Shown: positions 26,068-34,650 of the stretch, in pieces
How the letters are laid out: each line of letters starts with the position of its first letter
Position numbering within the stretch: the stretch's first letter is position 1
Source of the DNA: Planktotalea frisia
Lineage (GTDB): Bacteria > Pseudomonadota > Alphaproteobacteria > Rhodobacterales > Rhodobacteraceae
Length of the DNA stretch: 58,685 bases
Assembly (NCBI RefSeq): GCF_001890925.1
Contig: NZ_MLCB01000033.1
Coordinates: 1 to 58,685, forward strand
Reading direction: 5' to 3'
Notes under the pieces: model-generated
What the model was told of the DNA's origin: nothing
The model's database searches: none
What the model saw: the letters and a program-made list of their open reading frames with translations, nothing else
Position numbers and translations under genes: made by a program

Positions 26068-26115
26068 GAGGGGACAGCCCCTCGTGCTCCCCGGGATATT
26101 TACGAAGAGAGGAAA
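26068..26115 (+). repeat. hairpin plus ATTTA-GAAGAGAGGAA element, copy 2
   Basis: A 6-base-pair hairpin (GAGGGG/CCCCTC, loop ACAG) at 26068-26083 is followed by the tail GGATATTTACGAAGAGAGG at 26094, the same tail as copies 1 and 3. It lies 40 bases after the creatinase stop in the sense direction. It has no T run. Confidence 0.6.
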
Positions 26116-26141
26116 CCAAGAACGATATCGAACTTTAGGTT

Positions 26142-27266
26142 TTACATATTCGGAAAGTAATCTTCGCACTCGCCGTCGCGGTACACATCTGCTGTGCAAC
26201 AGTGCAAACCACCACCAAACGCGTAGGCATCGCGCAGCTCTACTTCGACAACTTCCATGCCAAGCTTGTCCATCTGCTCAGCCTGATAGACCTCTGATTT
26301 TTCCACACAGACGGTTTTCGGATCAAGCACCAACACATTCATGCTGAGCCACGTAGACGAGTAGCACAACGGCGGCGGGGTGTTATGCGCGGGCTGCGCA
26401 CTGTCCACGATCTCCCAATCATTGCCTTCAAACATCTTGCGTTGATCTTCCGGCAAACGACGCTGTGGGTTGTTGAGAATGAGACCAGGGCGCAAAGGTG
26501 TGAAGGTGGCGTCAATGTGGATCGGATAGGGATCACCCGGGAAATTCACCGTGTGTACGCGGTGATCGGGGAAGTGACGGCGTAGCCATTCAATCCCTTT
26601 AAGGTTCGTCGTGAAACCGTGCTGCACGACCAAGTCCTTGCCGAAACGCAAAACGTCCGCCGCATCGAACAAAGGCTCTTCTTCGGTGGTCACAAAGAAC
26701 TTCTGTTCCGCCCATTCCAAACGCTTTGCATCGCCGATCTTTTCGCTCAGATAGTCAGGGTGATAATCCGCATCCGTCAAACGCGGCTTGGGTGCGCTTT
26801 CATGGCGGAACTTAGGATCTTCGTTAAAGTACTGCTGCATGAGAGGGCGATAATTCAGATACTCAAACCAGCGGCAGCGATAGGACATCGTCGCTTCTAG
26901 CATCTCGTGACCAACGGTGAGCAAGACATCGCGGGGCGGCATACAGCCAAACTGGCTTTCCGTATGAAAATCAGGTGTCGTTGCAGGCACAGAGTGATCA
27001 ATTGACGTCGGACGATCAACACGTAGACCACGCTTTTCAAGCATCCCCGCGAAATTGTCCAAAAGCTCGTTCGCGCGATCAATCGTTTCTTGCGGACGGC
27101 GTCCCCATTGACCGCGCATGTCGCTGTCCTCGGGGACTTTTGCGTCCAATGCGGGCTCCTCTGGTGGAATGTGGCAATCATCGGCGCGACCCACGATCAC
27201 GTGGCGCAATGTGTCCCATTCGTTCCAGCTTTTGACTTCGGTTTTATCAGCTGACCAGCTCATCAC
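26142..27266 (-). CDS. L-arginine:glycine amidinotransferase-like enzyme
   Basis: A 374-residue member of the amidinotransferase family, closest by pattern to arginine:glycine amidinotransferase, which makes guanidinoacetate and ornithine and is the first step of creatine synthesis in animals. The catalytic triad of that enzyme is recognisable: Asp in LFDAADVLRFG (residues 200-209), His250 in HIDATF and the nucleophile Cys356 in GGGLHC. Other family motifs are GIEWLRRHFPDHRVH and WLSMNVLVLD. The acceptor could be glycine or another amine. It is convergent with creatinase, which splits the methylated product of this path. No guanidinoacetate methyltransferase is recognised nearby. Confidence 0.85.
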   Translation of the reverse strand: MMSWSADKTEVKSWNEWDTLRHVIVGRADDCHIPPEEPALDAKVPEDSDMRGQWGRRPQETIDRANELLDNFAGMLEKRGLRVDRPTSIDHSVPATTPDFHTESQFGCMPPRDVLLTVGHEMLEATMSYRCRWFEYLNYRPLMQQYFNEDPKFRHESAPKPRLTDADYHPDYLSEKIGDAKRLEWAEQKFFVTTEEEPLFDAADVLRFGKDLVVQHGFTTNLKGIEWLRRHFPDHRVHTVNFPGDPYPIHIDATFTPLRPGLILNNPQRRLPEDQRKMFEGNDWEIVDSAQPAHNTPPPLCYSSTWLSMNVLVLDPKTVCVEKSEVYQAEQMDKLGMEVVEVELRDAYAFGGGLHCCTADVYRDGECEDYFPNM

Positions 27267-27427
27267 GCGCTCCTATATGCACAGTTTTGCAGCATCTTTA
27301 ACGATGCCGCTTCCCAACTGCCACGAGTTTTGCGACACTCAAACGGATTCTTGCGGTATGAAGTGATGTAAATCTGCTTAACATAACTATATTAACACCA
27401 AGACCAAATAAGACGGGAGAATTTTAT
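27267..27427. promoter_or_regulatory. divergent promoter region ahead of the coiled-coil/AAA+ block
   Basis: This AT-rich 161-base gap separates the amidinotransferase gene from the rightward block starting at 27428. A TATATT hexamer (in AACTATATTAAC, near 27390) could be the -10 box for the block, and GGGAG stands ahead of the first ATG. No operator is recognised. Confidence 0.3.
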
Positions 27428-28504
27428 ATGTCAGATTTTGCAAGCCAAGTGGCTGAATCGCAAAGCCAAGTTGCCGAGGCGCAGTCCAAAATTTCCGAAC
27501 TCACCAGCCGTATCGAAGTTGCGCGCCAAAAGATGAAGGCGGGCGATGATGCGATGATCGATATCGAAAACGCGAGCCTTGAAGACGTGCACGCCCACAC
27601 AGACGTGATGAACGCCAATATCGCAGAGCTGATTATGGGCCTCGATGACGTCACAGCCGCGTTCTCCAAAGACTTTGATGAGATGCGCAATAAGACGGGT
27701 TGGGAAAGCTTTGTCGGGATTTTCGCAGGTGCGAAATCAGATGCGATGCGCCAAGAGCGTGTGCGCACGGCCTCGATCGATGACAAGCTGCAAGACCTGA
27801 TTTCGAAATCCGACGTGATCACCAAATTGCTTCAAGGGCAGCTGGGTGTTTTGAATGATCAAAAGACCAAAGTTGAAGCGAACTTGGCGGAAACGCTAGA
27901 CGAACGTGAATTTACGGTGGGCGAGCTGGAAGGCGTTAAGCAGGACATCATGGCGATGGATCCGAAGATTATCGCTTTGGAAAATAAGATCGCCGTTGAA
28001 CAAGACGCCGCCGCACGCACCAAGCTGGAAACAGAGCTGGCGGATATGAACGCCAAGTACAACGAGTTGGTGCAGTCAGAGCAGGTCAAGTTGGCGAAGT
28101 CACAGACGCTTGAGCGCTACATCGAAAAGGGCAAAACCTGGATTGATAGTTTGCAGAACCAAGCGGCGACGCAGATGGTTTTGATCAACAAGCTAGAGAC
28201 GGACACGAAGCAACGTGTGGTTCTCTACGATGCTCTGACCAAATCCTTGAAGACTGCGCAGCAGCAAGACGTGGCGCACCGGATCAACGAGATTGGCGTC
28301 GAGACTGATCAAGAAGCCCAAACCGCCATGGCCGCGATAGGCACAGCTACGAACCAGCGTATGGCCGACATGATGGAAGCGCATGAGGATCACATGGTCT
28401 TTGCGCGGGAAGTGTTGGAAGCGAAAGCGAAGGCGGACGAGCGTTTCGCGCGTAGGTTTGCGCAGATCGTCGAGAAGCATGATAGCAATGCGTATGGTGG
28501 GTAA
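27428..28504 (+). CDS. TelA-like coiled-coil protein
   Basis: A 358-residue soluble protein that is almost entirely helical with long heptad-rich coiled coils. It starts with SQVAESQSQVAEAQSK repeats and has long helices through residues 130-260 (for example LETELADMNAKYNELVQSEQ). Architecture and size resemble the TelA/KlaA 'toxic anion resistance' family, though the match is by impression and not by a firm motif. TelA proteins occur in stress and envelope-linked clusters; the molecular role is unclear. GGGAG precedes the ATG. It is the first gene of a rightward block with an AAA+ ATPase and several small membrane proteins, and probably acts as a structural or adaptor component. Confidence 0.65.
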   Translation: MSDFASQVAESQSQVAEAQSKISELTSRIEVARQKMKAGDDAMIDIENASLEDVHAHTDVMNANIAELIMGLDDVTAAFSKDFDEMRNKTGWESFVGIFAGAKSDAMRQERVRTASIDDKLQDLISKSDVITKLLQGQLGVLNDQKTKVEANLAETLDEREFTVGELEGVKQDIMAMDPKIIALENKIAVEQDAAARTKLETELADMNAKYNELVQSEQVKLAKSQTLERYIEKGKTWIDSLQNQAATQMVLINKLETDTKQRVVLYDALTKSLKTAQQQDVAHRINEIGVETDQEAQTAMAAIGTATNQRMADMMEAHEDHMVFAREVLEAKAKADERFARRFAQIVEKHDSNAYGG

Positions 28505-28512
28505 CGACAGCT

Positions 28513-28740
28513 GTGCGGTGCATTAAGTTTGGCCTATTGCTCAGCCTTTTGGCGATCTTAGCGCCTTTGATCGGGGCGTACGTCAGGGATGCCGGCGATG
28601 CCGGCTTAGGCTGGCTGTCTGCATTGGCGGGCTGGGTCTATTTCGTAGGGTTCATTGCCTTTCCAACGGCTCTCTTTCTCGGAGTTGCGTTGATATTGGC
28701 TGGTTCGGTTTTGGTATTTCGGAAGTGGGGCAATACGTGA
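28513..28740 (+). CDS. small two-helix membrane protein
   Basis: A 75-residue protein starting at a GTG. It has two hydrophobic helices (about residues 5-22 and 38-68, the second region long enough for two passes) with a short acidic loop (RDAGDAG) and a basic C-terminus. No family is recognised. It lies eight bases after the coiled-coil gene, and its TGA overlaps the GTG start of the next gene, which supports its being a real, co-translated member of the block. Confidence 0.6.
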   Translation: MRCIKFGLLLSLLAILAPLIGAYVRDAGDAGLGWLSALAGWVYFVGFIAFPTALFLGVALILAGSVLVFRKWGNT

Positions 28741-29861
28741 CCGATCCAACCCAAGATCACGCTGGTCTCAGTGATGCCTTCGCCTCGCGCCGCTATTTCC
28801 GCAAGTTCGGGAAAATAACGCAACATCTGACTCGGGTCGCTGGTGTTATGCAAGCGGAAGGGCGGCTCAGTAAAGCGGATGTTGAAGTCATCACGCGCTA
28901 TGTGACGAAGCTCTCCTTCACCTTTCGCGCACTTAGCATGAAATACCTGCTGGTCGGGCGCGACACAGGCCAGTTCTTTGGCTCGCTCTCAATGGACACG
29001 CGCGAGAGCGGGTTTCCGGTGCATCGCGAATTGCTGACCATGGCGAATGATGCGGCGCAGGCGGAAAAGCATCTGGCGAATATGCCCTCTGTGGAGCAAT
29101 ACAAAGAACAAATGGTGCGCCGCATTGTGGGCGATCAGGAATTGCCGACGAAGCTGCAATTTGCCCTGTCTCAACGGCTTTATTACGAGGAACTCGCGCG
29201 CGGGGAATTGTTTTGGGCACAGAATGATCCTGAGTGCGTTTGGGTTGAGAACTTGGCTGATGGACGGCGCAAGTTTCTTATTCATTGGGCGGTCTATGAC
29301 AGCCAAGTGAACTTGCCTGTGGTCTATTTGATGGAGCTTGAAGACAGCGGACGCAATGCTCTGCCCAAAGATCAATATCGTTGGCCAGAAGTGCAAGCGC
29401 ATCTGATGGGGCAAGCGCTGGCTGGGCTGAAGTTGCTCACAATTGCCAAAGGCTTTGATGAGACGTTCGACGATCTGCACCCTAAAGGTCTGCGGCGTTT
29501 CCATTTGGGTCCGATGTACTCCCACGGCTATACGCGTCAGTCCGGCCCTTTGCATGATGTTCTGGCCGAGGCGAAAGCGCCCGAAGGCGAAGATTGGGCG
29601 CTGGCGTGGACGCGCGAAGAGTTGGAAAGCGAGCGTGTTGAGAAAGAACGCGCTGGCTGGTTCGGGACTGTGGATCGCGAGGTCTTTGCGCTTGATCCTT
29701 TCGCGGGGCGCGGTGCGGATACAGGAGCTACGCGAATGGAGCGGAGCATCATTTTGCCGCAACGACCTTATCAGGTTTTGGAAGAAAAGAACCCGCCCGG
29801 TTTTTCGAGCGTGCGCAAGTTTGTGGTGAGCTCTGGCGGGCGTGTGCTCAGCTATCGATGA
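28737..29861 (+). CDS. protein of unknown function in the AAA+ block
   Basis: A 374-residue protein with no transmembrane segment and no domain I can name. The N-terminal part is helical (FRKFGKITQHLTRVAGVMQAE and following), and the centre is mixed with many aromatic residues (GRRKFLIHWAVYDSQVN). The C-terminus is Arg-rich and begins with repeated charged residues (ELESERVEKERAGWFG). GTG at 28737 overlaps the stop of the upstream gene and is preferred over GTG at 28725. It sits between the small membrane protein and the AAA+ ATPase, from which it is separated by 72 bases holding repeat copy 3. A role as a substrate adaptor or partner of the ATPase is a guess from position only. Confidence 0.7.
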   Translation: MTDPTQDHAGLSDAFASRRYFRKFGKITQHLTRVAGVMQAEGRLSKADVEVITRYVTKLSFTFRALSMKYLLVGRDTGQFFGSLSMDTRESGFPVHRELLTMANDAAQAEKHLANMPSVEQYKEQMVRRIVGDQELPTKLQFALSQRLYYEELARGELFWAQNDPECVWVENLADGRRKFLIHWAVYDSQVNLPVVYLMELEDSGRNALPKDQYRWPEVQAHLMGQALAGLKLLTIAKGFDETFDDLHPKGLRRFHLGPMYSHGYTRQSGPLHDVLAEAKAPEGEDWALAWTREELESERVEKERAGWFGTVDREVFALDPFAGRGADTGATRMERSIILPQRPYQVLEEKNPPGFSSVRKFVVSSGGRVLSYR

Positions 29862-29879
29862 CACCTTTTGTGGCGTCGT

Positions 29880-29913
29880 CCCCTCCGGGGGAAGTTTATT
29901 TGGAAAGATGAAG
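29880..29913 (+). repeat. AGTTTATTTGG-AAGATGAAG element, copy 3 (variant)
   Basis: A short C4/G4 hairpin is followed by a tail whose last 21 bases (29893-29913) are identical to those at 50459-50479. The tail keeps the TTTAT core and purine-rich end of copies 1, 2 and 4. It lies in sense orientation between the unknown-function gene and the AAA+ gene, 20 bases before the start of the latter. Confidence 0.6.
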
Positions 29914-29933
29914 ACATTTCGGGAGTGAGTTGA

Positions 29934-31865
29934 ATGAGCGTGACAGCGGATCAGATGGAATTGCGTGAAGCGGATATTGAAAAGCATTACGGTGCGGCTT
30001 TGGCGTTGTTGCAAGGTTTCGACCACACGCCGCGTGTGGCCAAGGGTCGCGACGTTGCCGTCAAGAAATCGGCTGGCATTGGTACTCGGCGGCGGTTCCG
30101 CTCGACGACGCCGGGTTTGGTGACACGATCTACTGCGCGCGCTGAAGGGGTTCAGCTTTTGGCGCGTATTGAAGGCGCGGATGGCGGCGAGGCACTGGTG
30201 TCGCCGTTGCAAGCGAGCGTGATGAATGCGTTGCGCCGCGCTTTGGCGATTTCTATGGCGGTCGCGGAGAATTATGCAGAGCAGGTTGGGTTAAGCGATT
30301 TGAAACGCGCCAATTTGGGCGGCGGTGTTTCGACTGCTAAAAAGGCTGAGTTTTCCGAGATGCTCACGGCAGAGGCGCTGATTTCGCTCTATGTGTTTGC
30401 GTCGGCGTCCTCGTTCTTGCTGGCGTCCCATGCGAGCGAAGTGTCTGTGACTTTGGGCGATGTTGAGGAAATTTTGACCGACAACGCGCCTTTGGCCTTG
30501 CACGGCGTTTTGTGGGAGTTGGATCAGGACATTGCGGATCACGCGGATGATGATCCCAAACTGATCGCGACTGTGAGTGCATATGCCGAAGCGTTGATGG
30601 ACAAGGTCGCCGCGCGCGCTGGGTCAACGGGTCGTTTAGAGGCGTTTACGTCGGCGACTTGGAAGGTCGAAGCGGATGATTTCGTGGTCAATGGGTTTAC
30701 ACCCGCGTCCAAGGGCAAAGCGTCCAAGCTGACCATGACATTCAAGAAGCCGAACGAAGTCGTTGGCAACCACATCGCCAAGTACCAGTCGATGAAGCTC
30801 GCCAAAATGCTGATGGCTTATGATTTCGAGCGCCGCTTGAATCCGTTTGCCGATCTAGGTGGGTTCATCTTTACCTTCATGGGGGACGGTGCGCCGGGGA
30901 CGGGAAAAACCACGCTGATCCAGATGATGGCAGGGCTGATTTCGGGCTATTGCGAGACGGCGGGATACCCGTTCCGTTACCAGAACCTATCAACCGATAA
31001 TATCGACAGCTACCAAGGTAAGTCCGGCCAAAATGCCAAGGCATTTATCAATAATATCATCGACCCGTCCGTAATTGGCTTTGGTACGATTGACGATATC
31101 GACCAGCTTGCGGGTAAACGTGGGGATCGACAGTCTTCTGCGGGGCAGCTCGAAATTACCGCCGTTCTGATGGAGAGTTTTGCGGGCGCTAACACTGTTG
31201 TGCGCGGGAATTGTACGTTTGGGATGTTCTCTAACTACCCCGAAAACGTCGATGATGCGCTGCGCCAACGCGCCGGTGCTCGCTTCCTCGTGGATGGTCC
31301 GCAAACGCGCGATGATTATATCGACATCCTCTATCTGCTTATGGGCAAGAACCACGATATTCCGCTGGGCGAGCATGATGTGTTCGAGGCGCAAGCGATC
31401 CAAAAGGCGGTTGCAGCCAGCTTTGCCAGCCATGGCAGGCCGCATGAGGAAGGGCTGGCTGTGGTCTTTGACGCTGTGCAAAGCCAAGTGGGTGAGTTGG
31501 ATACGATTGCGAAACTCGGCACCTATTTGAAAGGGATTCAGGAGGCGGATGAACGTTTCACAGGGCGCGCGATCAAGAACATCACGGACGCTGTAAAAGT
31601 GCGCGCGATGGACTTTGAATTGCCCGATGAATGGATGGAAGAGCCTGAGTTGTTCCTGTTCAAAGACTATGACGCCAAGAAAGGCATGATCTCCGAGCTA
31701 CGCAAGCCGATCACGGTGGAAATGGTCGTTCAAGAGATCAACCGTTACGCCGATAGTGAGTTCCGCTATGCCGACAAGAGCGATGAAGTCGCGATTGATG
31801 TGATGGTGCGGGATTACGAGCGCACAGAGGTGGCGAAGAAGCGGTATTTGGAGAGCAAGGGATGA
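29934..31865 (+). CDS. AAA+ ATPase of an uncharacterised cluster
   Basis: A 643-residue protein. Residues 1-300 are a helical N-terminal region of unknown fold. The AAA+ module begins near 305: Walker A GDGAPGTGKTT (about 317-327), Walker B-like VIGFGTIDDIDQ (380-391), sensor 1 Asn in MFSNYPENVD (431-440) and a probable arginine finger in LRQRAGARF (443-451). A helical C-terminal part follows to the end. The Walker B acidic pair is D387-D388 or D388/D390. There is no transmembrane helix. AAA+ proteins usually form ring remodelling machines; the substrate is unknown. The stop overlaps the start of a 31-residue membrane peptide (ATGA). It is the only recognisable motor in the block from 27.4 to 34.8 kb. 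Confidence 0.8.
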   Translation: MSVTADQMELREADIEKHYGAALALLQGFDHTPRVAKGRDVAVKKSAGIGTRRRFRSTTPGLVTRSTARAEGVQLLARIEGADGGEALVSPLQASVMNALRRALAISMAVAENYAEQVGLSDLKRANLGGGVSTAKKAEFSEMLTAEALISLYVFASASSFLLASHASEVSVTLGDVEEILTDNAPLALHGVLWELDQDIADHADDDPKLIATVSAYAEALMDKVAARAGSTGRLEAFTSATWKVEADDFVVNGFTPASKGKASKLTMTFKKPNEVVGNHIAKYQSMKLAKMLMAYDFERRLNPFADLGGFIFTFMGDGAPGTGKTTLIQMMAGLISGYCETAGYPFRYQNLSTDNIDSYQGKSGQNAKAFINNIIDPSVIGFGTIDDIDQLAGKRGDRQSSAGQLEITAVLMESFAGANTVVRGNCTFGMFSNYPENVDDALRQRAGARFLVDGPQTRDDYIDILYLLMGKNHDIPLGEHDVFEAQAIQKAVAASFASHGRPHEEGLAVVFDAVQSQVGELDTIAKLGTYLKGIQEADERFTGRAIKNITDAVKVRAMDFELPDEWMEEPELFLFKDYDAKKGMISELRKPITVEMVVQEINRYADSEFRYADKSDEVAIDVMVRDYERTEVAKKRYLESKG

Positions 31866-31957
31866 AGCGGATGCGGGACATACTCGGTTGGTTCTTTCTG
31901 GTCACGCCTGTGGTTTGGGTGGTGCGTCTGTTTATGCGCAAGCGGGTTAAGGGATGA
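31862..31957 (+). CDS. 31-residue single-pass membrane peptide
   Basis: The ATG at 31862 overlaps the TGA of the AAA+ gene. The peptide begins MKRMRDILGWFFLVTPVVWV, has one hydrophobic helix (about residues 7-24) and ends with the basic stretch RKRVKG. Translational coupling, a clean membrane segment and positive charges on the cytoplasmic side make it a plausible real gene. Function is unknown; it could anchor the ATPase to the membrane. Confidence 0.5.
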   Translation: MKRMRDILGWFFLVTPVVWVVRLFMRKRVKG

Positions 31958-32035
31958 TGTATCGCCAACTGCAAGGGATCGAAGAATTTGGTCAATCTTG
32001 GAATTTGGCGGCGATTTCTAATTTGGATACACAGC

Positions 32036-32527
32036 ATGAAATTTGACTTTATCGATATCCTAAGTGCTTGGATAGACGAGCGACAGGCTTTGCTGATCCT
32101 TATCGTTATGCCTTTACTAACACTGATTGTAACATGGAGGATAAACAAAGCATCAGAGAGGCGTGCGTTCCAACAGCGCCTAATCGAGCGGAGCTTGTCA
32201 CGACAATTGAAATTGGCAGATTTTCGGCAAAGATGGATTGATGAAATGCGGGATGACATCGCGGAATATTCTGCTTTGACTTGGAACTCAGAGATTAACA
32301 CTGGCGTTGAGTCACAGAAAGCGTTGGTTACCCTTCAGGCGCGAATTCTCATGCGAATGAACCCTGATGACATCGACTATCCAAAATTACAAAGTGCCCT
32401 GGCAACGCCTGTTGCCGATCAAAACGAAGGGCGTAAAGCTTTGGCAATCGTAGCAAGAGGCATTCTCAAACGTGAATGGGAGCGTCTTAAGGCTGATCTC
32501 GAAGATATTGAAGTATCACCCCAATGA
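32036..32527 (+). CDS. single-pass membrane protein with coiled coil, unknown function
   Basis: A 163-residue protein with one hydrophobic helix (ALLILIVMPLLTLIVTW, about residues 18-36) followed by a charged helical region (ASERRAFQQRLIERSLSRQL) likely to form a coiled coil in the cytoplasm. No named domain is recognised. The ATG at 32036 has no clear ribosome binding site, and codon use looks more AT-rich than that of its neighbours. The stop overlaps the start of the next gene (ATGA). It may be a later insertion into an otherwise conserved block, or a regular member. Confidence 0.55.
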   Translation: MKFDFIDILSAWIDERQALLILIVMPLLTLIVTWRINKASERRAFQQRLIERSLSRQLKLADFRQRWIDEMRDDIAEYSALTWNSEINTGVESQKALVTLQARILMRMNPDDIDYPKLQSALATPVADQNEGRKALAIVARGILKREWERLKADLEDIEVSPQ

Positions 32528-33894
32528 TCCACCTCATCCAACGCGGCCTCATGTTTGGCAATCTCATCCACGTGCAAAGCGCAGCGCTGATCGAACGCTA
32601 TAACCGTGCGCTCAAGCATCTGGCGAACCACCAAACCAAACTCACCGATTTTCATATCGATATTTCTGGCTACTCGCCCGAGATCGGGGATGAGTTGGAT
32701 GACCCTCTCTACCTCAACCACGCTGGAGTGAACCGCCAGTTCATCCTGCTCACCACCGATCAGAAAAACGCGCCGTTGCTGAATGCGAAATTCTCGACCT
32801 CTAGGGAAATTCTTAAGGAATTTATCCTAAAGAACGAACCACAGCTCTTTGCGCTGACCGCGCGCGACGCGGTGGCAGGTGAACTGGTGAATTCGGTTTA
32901 TAGCGTCGATGGCCCTGCAAAGCTGTTTGATATTCGACGGGTCAAGATCGAGGCCGACACGACAAGCGGCACAGTGGCTGAAGCGCAAGCGCTGGCGGAC
33001 AATGTAGACCGTTTCATGCGCGAGGAAGATGCGTGGTTCGATGATGTGCTGATCGCGGACATGATCACATCGGCCAAACGCACGGGCGATGTCACGCGCA
33101 ATCCTATCGCGCTTGATCTGATGGAATTCGAGCAGCGCAATTTCTGGACGGCGCATTTCGGCGGGCTCTATGTGTTCCAAGGGATGGATCATCCGGCTTT
33201 GATTTCATCAGGGATGAAAGAGGCGCTGGGCAAACTGCCGATCAAATATGTGTTCGACACAAAGGACCGCAATCAGATTGCGAAGTTCTTGGAATATAAC
33301 GACCTCGCGGAACCTATCGTCAAAGCGCGCGGCATCGATGCGGCGGCGATTTTGCGTCAGAAGATGGATTTCATCGTTGTGGATGTGGCGCAAGAAAGCG
33401 GGATTGATCTGGCAGGGGCGACGCGGCGCGACATTCGCGCGCTCGCACGGCGTCATGCACAGGACTTACCGGAAGAGTTTCACGGTCTCGCAGATTTGCT
33501 GCGCTGGGCGGAAGAGGGGGGCAAGTGGCCGCGCATTACCTCGGATCATCCGGCCTATTTCTACACGCTACGCAGTGCTGATCACGGCAATCGCGACTTG
33601 GTTAATATGCTGCTGTCGCAGCTTAGCCCAAAGGACGTGCGGCAGTTGTTCATTTGTCACAAAGAGCTGTTCTACCAACTCTACGCGACGTGGCATGACA
33701 CCAAAAAATCCTATGTGGCGGAATTTCTGGAACGCGAGTATCAAGTGGACAAAGCTGGCGCGCGCGCTGCGCTCTTCGGGCATGAACCCGAGATGGAGCA
33801 ACCTGTGCCCGCGCCAAAGAAAGACGGCCCATGGGGCGTCAGTGAGAAAAAGATAGCTGCCGTTGGCCCATGGGGCGCGGTGAGGGGGAAATAG
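32524..33894 (+). CDS. large protein of unknown function, possible DUF6638 family
   Basis: A 456-residue soluble protein beginning MIHLIQRGLMFGNLIHVQSA and containing FHIDISGYSPEIGDEL and WPRITSDHPAYFYTLRSADHG. From memory, proteins opening in this way belong to a family of unknown function (DUF6638); I cannot verify that. The middle is helical, and the C-terminal 40 residues are Pro/Lys-rich with the repeated peptide GPWG (three times), perhaps a docking tail. It is coupled by ATGA to the membrane protein upstream and followed two bases later by another small membrane protein. No catalytic motif is seen. Confidence 0.65.
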   Translation: MIHLIQRGLMFGNLIHVQSAALIERYNRALKHLANHQTKLTDFHIDISGYSPEIGDELDDPLYLNHAGVNRQFILLTTDQKNAPLLNAKFSTSREILKEFILKNEPQLFALTARDAVAGELVNSVYSVDGPAKLFDIRRVKIEADTTSGTVAEAQALADNVDRFMREEDAWFDDVLIADMITSAKRTGDVTRNPIALDLMEFEQRNFWTAHFGGLYVFQGMDHPALISSGMKEALGKLPIKYVFDTKDRNQIAKFLEYNDLAEPIVKARGIDAAAILRQKMDFIVVDVAQESGIDLAGATRRDIRALARRHAQDLPEEFHGLADLLRWAEEGGKWPRITSDHPAYFYTLRSADHGNRDLVNMLLSQLSPKDVRQLFICHKELFYQLYATWHDTKKSYVAEFLEREYQVDKAGARAALFGHEPEMEQPVPAPKKDGPWGVSEKKIAAVGPWGAVRGK

Positions 33895-33895
33895 G

Positions 33896-34165
33896 ATGTT
33901 TGCACTCGCACGGCTGGTCGTTGTCGGATTTTTCGTACTGACGATTGTGTATATTTGCCTGTCGCTCTATTCGCGCTCTGTACGACGCGACAAGTTGGAA
34001 ACCGAGTGGCGCGAGGGTGGTACAGAGGGTGCGAACATCGAAGAGTTTGTACAAAAAGGGCTCGAAGAGTATGATGGGTCCTTGCGACGCAAACTCATCC
34101 TAGGGGTTTATGTCATTCCGATCGGCATCGTTTCGTTCATCATCTACGCTACGAATTTTATGTAA
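33896..34165 (+). CDS. small membrane protein with two helices
   Basis: An 89-residue protein with hydrophobic helices at about residues 5-24 and 68-86, joined by a charged stretch (RSVRRDKLETEWREGG) that probably lies in the cytoplasm. No family is recognised. It starts one base after the stop of the upstream gene and ends 14 bases before the DUF1523 gene, so it belongs to the same unit. Confidence 0.6.
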   Translation: MFALARLVVVGFFVLTIVYICLSLYSRSVRRDKLETEWREGGTEGANIEEFVQKGLEEYDGSLRRKLILGVYVIPIGIVSFIIYATNFM

Positions 34166-34179
34166 GAGGAGCCTGATCG

Positions 34180-34650
34180 ATGGGCTATATCAAATGGACG
34201 TTCTGGATCACTTTCTGGGTCTTGGTCGCGTCCTTTTTTCACTACACGCTGCCGCAACACGACGTGGCGCGCATCACCGATACTTATGAAAAACGGATCG
34301 ACTTTGGTGAGAATTCGCTTTTCTGGGCAAGTGCGGACACGGGCAATGCGGTCACATCTGTGAACCGCGATGTGTTTTTCATCCAAACGCGCCTGAGCAA
34401 TGACAACGTGATGGTGTATCGCAACGAGGATACAGGCTGGGGATGGCCACCATATTTCAAGTTCGACACTACGAATTTGCAGGCTGAAGCATCCGATCTA
34501 AAGTCAGTGGCTGAGACGCCGCAATGGGTGGTCATCAAGCACTACGGCTGGCGCAACGAATTCATGTCGATCTTCCCGAACGCGGTCAGTGTGCGCGCAG
34601 TGGATGATCCCAATGTGCGCATGATCCCATGGCTCAACATCACATTCTGA
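34180..34650 (+). CDS. DUF1523 family protein
   Basis: A 156-residue protein with an N-terminal hydrophobic helix (WTFWITFWVLVASFFHYTL) and a periplasmic domain that matches DUF1523 as I know it from Rhodobacteraceae: VARITDTYEKR, NRDVFFIQT, YRNEDTGWGWPPYFKFDT and KHYGWRNEFMSIFPNA. The function of DUF1523 is not known. The anchor-plus-domain layout suggests an inner-membrane protein facing the periplasm. The final 22 bases overlap the start of a 56-residue membrane protein gene. Confidence 0.85.
   Translation: MGYIKWTFWITFWVLVASFFHYTLPQHDVARITDTYEKRIDFGENSLFWASADTGNAVTSVNRDVFFIQTRLSNDNVMVYRNEDTGWGWPPYFKFDTTNLQAEASDLKSVAETPQWVVIKHYGWRNEFMSIFPNAVSVRAVDDPNVRMIPWLNITF

Noticed and set aside
26142-27266. 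Arginine deiminase
   Set aside because: The length and the motifs FDAAD, HIDATF and GGGLHC follow the glycine amidinotransferase pattern.
28989-30212. 407-codon minus-strand frame in the AAA+ block
   Set aside because: It spans two well-supported rightward genes and the gap between them. The composition is Arg/Gln/His-rich, typical of a shadow frame.
31954-32046. 30-codon frame after the 31-residue membrane peptide
   Set aside because: It overlaps the next gene, has no membrane segment or family match and may be a remnant of an older junction. Too weak to list as a gene.
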